Source: Flavobacteriales bacterium
GTDB taxonomy: Bacteria > Bacteroidota > Bacteroidia > Flavobacteriales > Flavobacteriaceae
Reading direction: 5' to 3'
DNA length: 14,023 nucleotides
Assembly (NCBI GenBank): GCA_002705485.1
Contig: PAGT01000016.1
Span: 6,671-20,693 of the forward strand
Shown here: positions 1 to 7,962 of the stretch, piece by piece
Position numbering within the stretch: position 1 is the first letter of the stretch
How the letters are laid out: the number at the start of each line of letters is the position of its first letter
Program-made: the position numbers and the translations under genes
The notes under the pieces: generated by a model
The model's database searches: none
Seen by the model: only the letters and a program-made list of their open reading frames with translations
What the model was told of the DNA's origin: nothing

Positions 1-108
1 AATGGAAATGGAGGTGGCCAATCTTTTTTCTCCACTGCGTCTAGCACAAATATTGACAGTCTTGATGAAGTATTAAAAAAGTCTAAAAGCTTAGTGTTTA
101 ATTATTGA
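1..108 (+). CDS. C-terminal end of an unidentified protein (partial, 5' end outside window)
   Basis: Frame 1 is open from the first base to a TGA stop at 106-108 and gives 35 residues. It begins with a glycine-rich patch (NGNGGG), continues with a Ser/Thr-rich piece, and ends in a charged, probably helical tail (SLDEVLKKSKSLVFNY). I do not recognise the family. Support comes from the open frame, the plausible amino-acid composition, and the tight tail-to-tail fit with the next gene: its last 11 bases overlap the 3' end of the minus-strand DUF4136 gene, as at the other convergent junctions in the window. With only 35 codons visible, chance openness in AT-rich DNA cannot be excluded. Confidence 0.55.
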   Translation, partial: NGNGGGQSFFSTASSTNIDSLDEVLKKSKSLVFNY

Positions 109-643
109 TTTCCTGAGAAATAGGTGGAAATTTAGCTAGAATTTTATTTACATAATTGGTTACCATTTCATCTCTTTTTTCAGTTCGATTATCAAGATAT
201 CCAATACCTTTACCTTGCCATATCAGTTGTTTGGTTTCCGCATCAATTAAATCTATGTATAGAACTCCTTCAGATGTCGAGTGAGAAATCCTTCTGTAGC
301 TATTCCCATAATAATAAGGTGACCATCCATAGAAATAAGGATTATAAAATGAATTATCGATATAAATATTTTCCGAAGATTTTGTTGAAATATTTACTAA
401 TAAATCTGGGGAATCACTAATCAACATATTCTTAGATTTAAAATCTGCTTCAACAGCTTTCAATATTCTTTTTTTATCAATATCGGATATTTCAACTTGA
501 TCGATTCCAGACTTATAAAATGCAAAAGACTTGTAAGAATCAAAATTGGCTTCAGAATCATAGTCGGAGTATACTCTGATTGAATAGCATCCATTCAAAA
601 GAAATAAAAGACAAATAAGTGATAAATTTTTAAAAATATTCAT
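98..643 (-). CDS. DUF4136 family lipoprotein
   Basis: Predicted 181-residue envelope lipoprotein of unknown function. The N-terminus is a type II signal peptide: a short basic start, a hydrophobic stretch, and lipobox LNGC with the lipidated Cys at residue 19. The mature part carries the hallmarks I associate with DUF4136: an early segment with F-x-x-YKSFAFY (about 34-43), a C-terminal strand EGVLYIDLIDAETKQLIWQG (125-144), and the end helix closing on ILAKFPP (168-174). Between them, residues 99-116 are unusually rich in Tyr, Phe, Trp, Pro and Gly, a common insertion in such proteins. The ATG at 643 is followed directly by the signal peptide, which fixes the start. The gene is monocistronic as seen here, divergent from the PLP-enzyme cluster (85-base gap), and its 3' end overlaps the partial gene on the left by 11 bases. 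Family assignment is from remembered motifs; the molecular role is unknown. Confidence 0.85.
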   Translation of the reverse strand: MNIFKNLSLICLLFLLNGCYSIRVYSDYDSEANFDSYKSFAFYKSGIDQVEISDIDKKRILKAVEADFKSKNMLISDSPDLLVNISTKSSENIYIDNSFYNPYFYGWSPYYYGNSYRRISHSTSEGVLYIDLIDAETKQLIWQGKGIGYLDNRTEKRDEMVTNYVNKILAKFPPISQEINN

Positions 644-728
644 ATTTAAGTTTTATAAATTATAAACAATAATTGTGCCCTATTTTAAAAATTAATAAGA
701 TTAACTTTACAATCTATAAATAAATGTA
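644..728. promoter_or_regulatory. Divergent intergenic region (DUF4136 lipoprotein / PLP-enzyme cluster)
   Basis: These 85 bases separate two genes read outward, so promoters for both should lie here or within the gene starts. No full Bacteroidota promoter (TTG, 17-23 bases, TAnnTTTG) is visible on either strand. The best plus-strand approximation is TAACTTTA at 702-709, one base off the -7 box, but the nearest upstream TTG (673-675) is too far away. No stable hairpin or operator-like repeat was seen. Confidence 0.3.
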
Positions 729-1649
729 ATGTTTTATTTCACAAATAAATTAGTAAAAAATCAAAAAATTGATTTACCAATTTTTAAAGAAAAAAACATT
801 GAAGTATATCTGAAAAGGGAAGATTTAATTCATCCAATTATATCTGGTAATAAATTTAGAAAATTAAAATATAATGTTTCAGAGTTCTATAGACTTAGAA
901 AAAAAAATATAATTACATTCGGCGGCCCTTACTCTAATCATTTACTTGCTTGTGCTCACATAGGAAATATGAACAAAATTGAAACAATTGGAATTGTGAG
1001 AGGAAAGGAATTAGAAAAAAAAACATTGAATAAAAATCTAAAACTATGCCAAAATTTAGGAATGAAACTTCATTTCGTCTCAAGAGATGAATACAAAAAA
1101 AGAAACAAAATAGATTACCAAAAAAATATATTAAAAAAACATATTGAATCATACTTAATTCCAGAGGGTGGAACAAATGATTATGGCGTGATGGGATGTG
1201 AAGAAATAATATCTAAAAGTGATGAAAAATTCGATGTAATTTGTTGTCCTGTTGGGTCAGGTGGAACAATATCAGGTATAATTAATAAATCAAATAATAA
1301 ACAAACAGTTATTGGTTTTTCGGCTTTAAAATCAAGTGGAGTTGAAAATGTTATTTCAAGATATGTTTCAAAAGAAAATTGGTTCATTTTTGATGATGAT
1401 TTGTTTGGAGGATACTCAAAAATTGACAAAAAATTAGTTAATTTTATAAATGAAATTTTTGGGAAAACAAAAATTTTGTTTGATCCAATTTATAATTCCA
1501 AAATGTTATATAAAATTATCAGTCTGATTAAAAACAGTAAATGGTCTTATGGTCAAAAGCTTTTAATAATTAATACAGGTGGGCTACAATCAATTGATGG
1601 GATTAACAAAAAATTAATTAATAAAGGATGCGCTACTATAAATCAATAA
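729..1649 (+). CDS. PLP-dependent D-cysteine desulfhydrase / ACC deaminase family enzyme
   Basis: A 306-residue fold-type II PLP enzyme, probably cytoplasmic, expected to deaminate or desulfhydrate a small amino acid. Visible landmarks are SGNKFRKLKY (39-48), with K42 as the likely Schiff-base lysine; FGGPYSNHLLACA (64-76), the substrate-carboxylate loop; the phosphate-binding loop PVGSGGT (174-180); and NTGG (282-285) near the pyridine nitrogen. Length fits the family (300-340). Two positions used to separate activities read N256 (in IYNSK) and T283. True ACC deaminase has Glu and Leu there, whereas D-cysteine desulfhydrase has Ser and Thr, so this looks closer to a D-cysteine desulfhydrase-like enzyme; the real substrate is open. 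The ATG at 729 gives the usual N-terminus. It heads a tight three-gene cluster, overlapping the glucosaminidase gene by 22 bases in another frame, which suggests co-transcription and coupled translation. Confidence 0.88.
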   Translation: MFYFTNKLVKNQKIDLPIFKEKNIEVYLKREDLIHPIISGNKFRKLKYNVSEFYRLRKKNIITFGGPYSNHLLACAHIGNMNKIETIGIVRGKELEKKTLNKNLKLCQNLGMKLHFVSRDEYKKRNKIDYQKNILKKHIESYLIPEGGTNDYGVMGCEEIISKSDEKFDVICCPVGSGGTISGIINKSNNKQTVIGFSALKSSGVENVISRYVSKENWFIFDDDLFGGYSKIDKKLVNFINEIFGKTKILFDPIYNSKMLYKIISLIKNSKWSYGQKLLIINTGGLQSIDGINKKLINKGCATINQ

Positions 1650-2437
1650 TTTTTTTAATATTAATTTTTTTTTACTCATGTGGATCTAGTAAACTTTCTT
1701 TTCAGAAGAAAAATGTTAAAAACATAGAAAATAAATCTTCAAAATCCAAAGAGAGATTTCTGAAATCTATGACAAGCAAAGACAGAACACATTGGTATGT
1801 TAATACATACAGAAAAATCGCAATAAATGAGATGAGGAATTATGGGATACCAGCAAGTATAACGATGGCACAGGGAATTTTAGAATCAAATTCTGGAATG
1901 GGAGCGTTGGCTATGAAATCCAATAACCATTTTGGTATTAAATGTCATAAATCATGGAAAGGAAAAAAAGTTTATCATGATGATGATGCAAAAGGTGAAT
2001 GTTTTAGAAAATATAAAAATCCAGAAAAATCATATAGAGATCACTCTATTTTTTTAGTAAGTCGAGACAGATACAATTCATTATTCAAAATTAATAATGG
2101 AAATTATGTAAAATGGGCTATTGGATTAAAATCAGCTGGATATGCAACGGACCCTAACTATGCTCAAAAATTAATTTCAATAATAGATAGGTATGAGTTG
2201 TGGAAATTAGATGGATTAAAAAAACCATTAAAATCAAAAAAAGAATCGAAACAGAAAAAAATAAAACCCAAAAAATCCAAGAATGATGATGAGAATTTAG
2301 AACAATACATTGTAAAAAAAGGTGATACTCTTTACAGTATCTCTAAAAAACATAATATCAGCGTAAATGATATAAAGAAAATAAATTCTCTTAAAGATAA
2401 TGAAATCAGTGTTGGTCAAATAATAAAACTAAAATAG
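1628..2437 (+). CDS. Lipoprotein peptidoglycan hydrolase: GH73 glucosaminidase plus LysM
   Basis: Predicted envelope lipoprotein of 269 residues that cleaves the glycan strands of peptidoglycan (endo-beta-N-acetylglucosaminidase, GH73/FlgJ-like). The hydrophobic leader ends in FYSCGS with the lipid-anchor Cys at residue 18. The catalytic domain spans about 55-195. It contains GIPASITMAQGILESNSG (73-90), where E86 is the expected general acid; NHFGIKC (100-106); a YKNPEKSYRDHS segment (129-140); and GYATDPNYAQKLISII (171-186). A lysine-rich linker (about 198-219) leads to a single C-terminal LysM module (226-269), with YIVKKGDTLYSISKK typical of glycan binding. The ATG at 1628 lies inside the preceding gene (22-base overlap) and is right because the signal peptide begins there. 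The TAG stop at 2435-2437 is followed at once by the hemL ATG, so all three genes probably share one mRNA. Confidence 0.93.
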   Translation: MRYYKSIIFLILIFFYSCGSSKLSFQKKNVKNIENKSSKSKERFLKSMTSKDRTHWYVNTYRKIAINEMRNYGIPASITMAQGILESNSGMGALAMKSNNHFGIKCHKSWKGKKVYHDDDAKGECFRKYKNPEKSYRDHSIFLVSRDRYNSLFKINNGNYVKWAIGLKSAGYATDPNYAQKLISIIDRYELWKLDGLKKPLKSKKESKQKKIKPKKSKNDDENLEQYIVKKGDTLYSISKKHNISVNDIKKINSLKDNEISVGQIIKLK

Positions 2438-3724
2438 ATGATTTACAAAAGAAGTAGTAAGCTATTTCGTGAGGCAAAAAAAGTAATTCCAGGTGGTGTG
2501 AATTCACCAGTAAGGGCTTTTAAGTCCGTTGGTGGGAACCCGATTTTTGCATCCAAAGCAAATGGAGCTTATGTTTATGACGAAGATGGAAACAAGTTTA
2601 TTGATTATATATCCTCTTGGGGGCCAATGATTCTTGGACATGCTCACCCAGTGGTTGTTGAGAATATAAGCAGAGTGGCTAGTAAAGGAACATCTTATGG
2701 GATGCCTACTGAACTTGAAACTAAATTAGCAAAGTTGGCCATTTCAATGGCTAATAATATAGATAAAATAAGATTTGTTAATTCTGGAACTGAAGCATGT
2801 ATGAGCGCAATACGTTTGGCAAGGGGATTTACAAAAAGAAATAAGATTGTAAAATTTTCTGGTTGCTATCACGGACATTCTGATTCTTTTTTAATCGACG
2901 CTGGAAGTGGAGCGGTGACATTTGGAGAACCTAACAGCCCTGGTGTTACACCTGGAACGGTTAATGACACAATAAATGCACCTTACAATGATTTTGAAAG
3001 ATTGGAAAGTATATTTAATAGTAATATTGACGAAATCGCAGCTGTAATTATAGAACCAATTGCTGGAAACATGGGTTGTATCGTTCCTGAGAATGATTTT
3101 CTACTGAAACTTAGAAAAATTTGTGACCAAAATGACACCTTATTAATTTTTGACGAGGTTATGACTGGCTTTAGACTAGCAAAGGGAGGAGCACAAGAAA
3201 GATTGGGTATAAATGCAGATATTATAACTTATGGAAAAGTGATAGGGGGTGGATTACCAGTAGGTGCATTTGCATCAAGTAATGAAATTATGAAAGAATT
3301 ATCTCCTGAAGGTAAAATCTATCAAGCAGGGACTTTAAGCGGAAATCCATTGGCAATGGTGGCAGGTTTGACCACGTTAAGTGTTTTGAATGAAAATCCT
3401 GAGATTTATAAAAGTTTAGATAACAAAACAGATTATTTAAAAAAAGGAATGATTAAAGTATTGAAAAAAACAAAACTTCCCTTTCAAATTAATAGTTTTG
3501 GATCCATGATTTCTTTACATTTTTGTGATAAACCTGTAATCGATTTTAAATCAGCAATGAAAGGGAATAATATGTTCTTTAAAAAGTATTTTCACGGAAT
3601 GTTAAAAGAGGGTATCTACTTACCACCTAGTCCTTTCGAAAGTTATTTTTTAAATGATGCATTATCTTACGAGGACATTGATTATACATTGAGAGCTTTC
3701 GAAAAAATTTCAAAGAATATTTAG
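2438..3724 (+). CDS. hemL: Glutamate-1-semialdehyde 2,1-aminomutase
   Basis: Cytoplasmic PLP/PMP enzyme that converts glutamate-1-semialdehyde to 5-aminolevulinate, the last step of the C5 route to tetrapyrroles. The 428-residue length is normal for HemL. Signatures in order: PGGVNSPVRAF (18-28), SGTEA (116-120), CYHGHSDS (143-150), the gating-loop region GEPNSPGVTPG (163-173), FDEVMTGFR (238-246, with D239 facing the cofactor nitrogen), YGKVIGGGLPVGAF (265-278, with K267 the Schiff-base lysine), and GTLSGNPLAM (298-307). The set is specific enough to separate it from other class III aminotransferases. The ATG abuts the stop of the glucosaminidase gene, and no closer alternative fits the family N-terminus. 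It is last in the plus-strand cluster. Its final four bases overlap the stop of the convergent metalloprotease gene. Confidence 0.98.
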   Translation: MIYKRSSKLFREAKKVIPGGVNSPVRAFKSVGGNPIFASKANGAYVYDEDGNKFIDYISSWGPMILGHAHPVVVENISRVASKGTSYGMPTELETKLAKLAISMANNIDKIRFVNSGTEACMSAIRLARGFTKRNKIVKFSGCYHGHSDSFLIDAGSGAVTFGEPNSPGVTPGTVNDTINAPYNDFERLESIFNSNIDEIAAVIIEPIAGNMGCIVPENDFLLKLRKICDQNDTLLIFDEVMTGFRLAKGGAQERLGINADIITYGKVIGGGLPVGAFASSNEIMKELSPEGKIYQAGTLSGNPLAMVAGLTTLSVLNENPEIYKSLDNKTDYLKKGMIKVLKKTKLPFQINSFGSMISLHFCDKPVIDFKSAMKGNNMFFKKYFHGMLKEGIYLPPSPFESYFLNDALSYEDIDYTLRAFEKISKNI

Positions 3725-6201
3725 ATTTGATTAAGATCTAGAATTTTCCCAATTTTTAATATCAAATTTTGAGTATGAATTTTGCTCATATGATCTTTGT
3801 TCTTTTTTAAGTATTTTTTTAAATCTTTCTCAATTTTAAACAGTTGACTCGATGCTACTGATCTTACGTCTGATTGACTAACTTTTATTGGAGTTATATA
3901 GCTTCTATAACTAGGAGAAATATAATCTTGATCTTCGTTTAGTAAATGCTCAATTCTTTCAATGTAAGCAAGTTGAAGATTTCGTCTAAATGTGTCGATT
4001 GGTTTGGATTCATAAACCTCTTTCCATATTCCTTTTCTTAAATCATCCATCATGTTAACATATGTATATGCTTTATTGCCATTTAAAACTTCGTTTTCGA
4101 TCATTCTTGCAATTCTTCCAAAATCCAAAAGTCTATTTAAATAACTCGATTGTAATGATCTTATTCTGTTTAAAGTTCCAGCAAATTCGATTTTATTAAT
4201 GATATTTTTATCAATCATCCAATATGGGGTTTCGAATAAATTATGATTTAGAAAATTAACACAGTCTTTTTGAAAATTTTTATCTACATGTGAGTACACT
4301 GGACCTTCTTGATCTGTGGTTTTATAATACTGATATACACCACCAACATTATTAGTAACATGCCCCATGTACCTTCTAAACTGATTCAAGACTTGACCGT
4401 ACATATAATCAAGTTCATCATAAGTTTCACCATCTTTGGTTGTCCATTCAATTAACTTTGGTATTATTCTTTTTAAGTTTTTAATTCCATATTCGCTTGC
4501 TTTGATTGCATCATCTCCAAGATCTTCAGTTTGAGAACTTGGGTCAATTCCAGAGCTACCAAACCGATACATTAGATCATCTTCTTTTTCAACGATCCAA
4601 CTTTTTAAAATTTCTTTTTCTTCCTCCTCAGTGACATCAAATATGGGTTTATAACCCCACATTACGGAATATTTATCGTAAACACCAATATTTGGACTTT
4701 CCCATTCAGAGGGAGACAAAACAACATTTTTATCTTCAGGTTGGGCAACATAATTAAATCTAGCATAATCCATTACTGAGGGTGCAGTACCAAATTTTTT
4801 TGTGAATGATTCAGACCTTAATGAATCGACAGGAATAGCACTACTACTTCCCATGTTGTGGGGTAATCCAATTGTATGACCAACTTCGTGCGCAGAAACA
4901 AATCTTATTAACTTACCCATAACTTCATTTTTAAATTCAGTTGATCTCGCTTCAGGATTAACAGCTGCAGTTTGAACAAAATACCAATTTCGTAAAAGTT
5001 TCATAACATTATGATACCAATTTATATCAGACTCGATTATTTCTCCTGATCTAGGATCACTAACGTGTGGTCCATTTGCATTAAGTGTAGGGGAAGCAAG
5101 ATACCTTACTACAGAGTATCTTACATCTTCTGGGCTCCAGTCCGGATCATCCTCTGCAGAGGGTGGGTCTTTTGCTATAATTGCATTCTTAAATCCAGCT
5201 TCCTCAAAGGCAGCTTGCCAATCTTCAATACCTTGTTTTATATATTTTTTCCACTTGTCAGGGGTTCCACGATCTATGTAGTAAATAATTGGTTTTTTTG
5301 GTTCAACTAACTCCCCATTTTTAAACTTTTCAATATCCTCTTTACGAACTTCAAGTCTCCAACGATCTAAATATTTTACTGTCTCAGCTTCCTGATTATC
5401 AATTCCATAATCAATTTGACTTGTGGTAAACCAACCAACTCTTTCGTCAAAATATCTCCTTTTCATAGGTTTTTTAGAAAGTAAGATCATGGAATTATTA
5501 AGTACCATAGAAATTTTTCCGTTTTTAGTATTTGATGATCTATAAGTTTTGATATGTTTTGCCTCAATATTTAATGGAAAACTTTTGATAGATTCAATAA
5601 AAGATAGTTTTGAATCTAAACTAGAAAGTTTGTATGTTTTTCTGGATGATTCAGGAAATCCAAAAGATTTAATGTCTTTTTCAAAAAGTTCAGTTACGTC
5701 AATCAATATTGATTTTTTTAATTCGTTCCTTGATTGAATTTTAAAACTAGCTAGGATTGGTTCAAAGTTAGAGTTTGATACAGCTTCCTTTATTGGAAGC
5801 GAGTCAGATGCATAAGTAGAGTAGGAAGCTTCTCTTAATAAAATTTTATTGTTAAACTTTTCCCACCTTAAAACTTGTTCACTCATTTTATGTCTTGACA
5901 AAGGAATTTCTGTAGCCATTTTTACAATTCTTGTCACCATCAGAAACTCTCTATTAATCAAGCTATCATTGATTTCAAAGTAATATTTATCTTCAACTTT
6001 ATGTACATCAAATAAACCTTGATCTGTAATGGTTGTTTTGTCAATTATTTCATTGTAGTCTTTTAACTTCTCATTTGAATCATTTTGATTTGCTTCTTTG
6101 ATAGCCTCAATTAAATCCTCTTTAGTCTGAGAATTAGATGAATTACTAAAAATTAGGGAACATAAAAGGGTGAGAAATAAAAATTTAGATTTCTTTTTCA
6201 T
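3721..6201 (-). CDS. Secreted zinc-dependent metalloprotease (DUF5117/DUF4953 type)
   Basis: An 826-residue exported protein with a Sec-type signal peptide: a Lys-rich start, a hydrophobic core at 8-19, and probable cleavage shortly after SNSQ (about residue 25). No proper lipobox surrounds Cys14. The active site is HEVGHTIGLPHN at 438-449, a metzincin-like HExxHxxGxxH with H438, H442 and H448 as zinc ligands and E439 as the catalytic base. It is followed by a plausible Met-turn, SVMDYARFNYVA (475-486, M477). The upstream IYYIDRGTPDKWKKYIKQGI (306-325) and WQAAFEEAGF (328-337) segments match what I remember of this large Bacteroidota family, annotated as zinc-dependent metalloproteases with flanking DUF5118/DUF5117/DUF4953 regions. 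Length is in the usual range. Substrate and biological role are unknown; the cell surface or periplasm is the likely site. The gene lies 45 bases downstream of lysS on the same strand, so read-through from the lysS promoter is possible. Its 3' end overlaps hemL by 4 bases. Confidence 0.93.
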   Translation of the reverse strand: MKKKSKFLFLTLLCSLIFSNSSNSQTKEDLIEAIKEANQNDSNEKLKDYNEIIDKTTITDQGLFDVHKVEDKYYFEINDSLINREFLMVTRIVKMATEIPLSRHKMSEQVLRWEKFNNKILLREASYSTYASDSLPIKEAVSNSNFEPILASFKIQSRNELKKSILIDVTELFEKDIKSFGFPESSRKTYKLSSLDSKLSFIESIKSFPLNIEAKHIKTYRSSNTKNGKISMVLNNSMILLSKKPMKRRYFDERVGWFTTSQIDYGIDNQEAETVKYLDRWRLEVRKEDIEKFKNGELVEPKKPIIYYIDRGTPDKWKKYIKQGIEDWQAAFEEAGFKNAIIAKDPPSAEDDPDWSPEDVRYSVVRYLASPTLNANGPHVSDPRSGEIIESDINWYHNVMKLLRNWYFVQTAAVNPEARSTEFKNEVMGKLIRFVSAHEVGHTIGLPHNMGSSSAIPVDSLRSESFTKKFGTAPSVMDYARFNYVAQPEDKNVVLSPSEWESPNIGVYDKYSVMWGYKPIFDVTEEEEKEILKSWIVEKEDDLMYRFGSSGIDPSSQTEDLGDDAIKASEYGIKNLKRIIPKLIEWTTKDGETYDELDYMYGQVLNQFRRYMGHVTNNVGGVYQYYKTTDQEGPVYSHVDKNFQKDCVNFLNHNLFETPYWMIDKNIINKIEFAGTLNRIRSLQSSYLNRLLDFGRIARMIENEVLNGNKAYTYVNMMDDLRKGIWKEVYESKPIDTFRRNLQLAYIERIEHLLNEDQDYISPSYRSYITPIKVSQSDVRSVASSQLFKIEKDLKKYLKKNKDHMSKIHTQNLILKIGKILDLNQI

Positions 6202-6246
6202 GATTAAAAATATTTAATTAAAAATACTGATTATCAACTAAATATA

Positions 6247-7953
6247 TTAAGATTTTGGATTAAACCATTTTTCAACTTCAATGATTTGTAATGCATCTAT
6301 TTCTAATTTATTTTTCTTTCGAAATCCATTTAATTTTTGATGTATTTGAGTACTTTTATTTGAATATAATTTTTCTATACTTGGATATATTTCCATTACA
6401 ATATCAACCCAATTTTCAGCGATTCCTAGATTTAAAAAATCTGATCTTTTAGAAACAGCTTGCTTTGCTTCAGGCCTCATTTGTGGAAAAAATATAACTT
6501 CTTGAATAGATTTATTATTAGTAAAAAGCATTACCAATCTGTCGATTCCAATACCAATTCCAGATGTAGGGGGCATTCCGTATTCCAAAGCCTTAACAAA
6601 GTCTTTATCTATATACATAGCTTCCTCATCCCCTTTTTCACTCAGTTTAAGCTGATCTTTGAATCTTAACATTTGATCAATTGGATCATTTAGTTCAGAA
6701 TATGCATTTGCAATCTCTTTTCCATTAATGAAAAGTTCGAATCTTTCAGTGAGTTTTGGATTATCTCTATGCTCTTTGGTTAAAGGACTCATTTCTTTGG
6801 GGTAATCAATTATGAATGTAGGTTGTATGTAGTGTTGTTCACATTTTTCACTAAAAATTTCATCAACCAGTTTTCCATAGCCCATGCTATTGTCCACTTC
6901 AATTCCTAATATTTTAGCTGTATCAAACATCTTTTTTAAATCAAAACTTGAAACGTCTATTCCAGTATGTTCTTTAATGGAGTCTAAAATACTTATACGT
7001 TTATAAGGTGCTTTTAAATCAATTTCATTTCCATCATAGTTGAGAATAGTTGATTTGTTTATGGTCAATGATAGTTCCTCTAAAAGTTTTTCAGTCATTT
7101 CCATCATCCAGTAATAATCTTTATATGCGACATAAAGTTCAATCATAGTGAACTCAGGATTATGAGTCCTATCCATTCCTTCATTTCTAAATGCTTTTGC
7201 AAATTCATAAACTCCTTTAAATCCACCAACTATTAATCTTTTTAAATATAATTCATTAGCAATTCTCAAATAGAGTGGAATATTCAAAGCGTTGTGATGT
7301 GTTGTAAAAGGCCTTGCCAATGCACCACCAGGAATTGGTTGTAATATTGGAGTCTCCACTTCAATATATTCTTTATCGTTTAAAAAACGTCTTATTTGGT
7401 CAATTATTAGTGTCCTTTTTAGAAATGTATCTTTTACAGACTTATTTACAACCAGATCTACGTAGCGTTGCCTATATCTAGATTCAGGGTCATTAAAGTT
7501 GTCAAATATTTTACCATCTGAATCTGTTTTGGGAAGTGGTAGAGGTTTTAAACATTTACTGAGAAGTGAGAATTTTTTAACAAGTATTGTTTTTTCGCCT
7601 ACTTTGGTTGTGAAAAGAGAGCCATCAATTCCAATGATATCTCCAATATCCAAAAGTTTTTTATACACTTCATTGTACATAGATTTGTCATCACCTCTAC
7701 AAATTTCGTCCCTATTGAAATATAATTGAATTTTTCCCTTATCGTCTTGAAGCTCCGCAAAACTTGCCTTACCTTGAATTCTCCTTGACATCAAACGTCC
7801 AGCAATTTTTACGGACCTATTCTCCTTATAAACGGATTTAATTTTATCTGAATTTGTTGTTGTTTCGAAGGAATTAGCAGGATATGGATTGATTCCATAT
7901 TCAACAAGTTTCAAAAGTTTATCTCTTCTAATTTTTTCTTGCTCTGAAAGCAT
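6247..7953 (-). CDS. lysS: Lysyl-tRNA synthetase, class II, with C-terminal appendix
   Basis: Charges tRNA-Lys with lysine in the cytoplasm. From the ATG chosen here the protein is 568 residues. An N-terminal OB-fold anticodon-binding domain includes VKIAGRLMSRRIQGKASFAE (48-67). The class II core holds LQPIPGGALARPFTTHHN (204-221), motif 2 AFRNEGMDRTHNPEFTMIE (254-272) and motif 3 GIGIGIDRLVMLF (465-477). After the normal end of the core (FFPQMRPE) there are about 70 more residues containing LNGFRKKNKLEIDALQ, an extra helical domain that I recall from other Bacteroidota enzymes. A longer reading would start at a TTG at 7963-7965. I prefer the ATG at 7951-7953 because that TTG forms the end of a full promoter -7 box. 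The gene is divergent from lipB and lies 45 bases upstream of the metalloprotease gene. Confidence 0.97.
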   Translation of the reverse strand: MLSEQEKIRRDKLLKLVEYGINPYPANSFETTTNSDKIKSVYKENRSVKIAGRLMSRRIQGKASFAELQDDKGKIQLYFNRDEICRGDDKSMYNEVYKKLLDIGDIIGIDGSLFTTKVGEKTILVKKFSLLSKCLKPLPLPKTDSDGKIFDNFNDPESRYRQRYVDLVVNKSVKDTFLKRTLIIDQIRRFLNDKEYIEVETPILQPIPGGALARPFTTHHNALNIPLYLRIANELYLKRLIVGGFKGVYEFAKAFRNEGMDRTHNPEFTMIELYVAYKDYYWMMEMTEKLLEELSLTINKSTILNYDGNEIDLKAPYKRISILDSIKEHTGIDVSSFDLKKMFDTAKILGIEVDNSMGYGKLVDEIFSEKCEQHYIQPTFIIDYPKEMSPLTKEHRDNPKLTERFELFINGKEIANAYSELNDPIDQMLRFKDQLKLSEKGDEEAMYIDKDFVKALEYGMPPTSGIGIGIDRLVMLFTNNKSIQEVIFFPQMRPEAKQAVSKRSDFLNLGIAENWVDIVMEIYPSIEKLYSNKSTQIHQKLNGFRKKNKLEIDALQIIEVEKWFNPKS

Positions 7954-7962
7954 TTTTTTATT

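Noticed and set aside
108..121. ATTTC-ctga-GAAAT inverted repeat after the left-edge gene as a terminator
   Set aside because: Only five pairs, mostly A-T, and no T-run follows; it lies within DUF4136 codons.
702..709. TAACTTTA as a promoter box for the PLP-enzyme cluster
   Set aside because: One mismatch to TAnnTTTG, and the nearest upstream TTG (673-675) is about 26 bases away, outside the usual spacing. Such matches are expected by chance in this composition.
934..1176. Minus-strand open frame of 80 codons inside the PLP-enzyme gene
   Set aside because: It lies wholly within a well-supported gene on the other strand; the Phe-rich translation is the usual antisense product of Lys/Asn-rich coding DNA.
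3722..3740. TAGAT...ATCTA inverted repeat at the hemL/metalloprotease junction as a bidirectional terminator
   Set aside because: Five A/T-rich pairs with a nine-base loop and no adjacent T-tract; too weak to call.
5065..5310. Plus-strand open frame inside the metalloprotease gene
   Set aside because: Antisense shadow of a conserved protease region (the segment leading to the zinc site); composition is not protein-like and no family features are seen.
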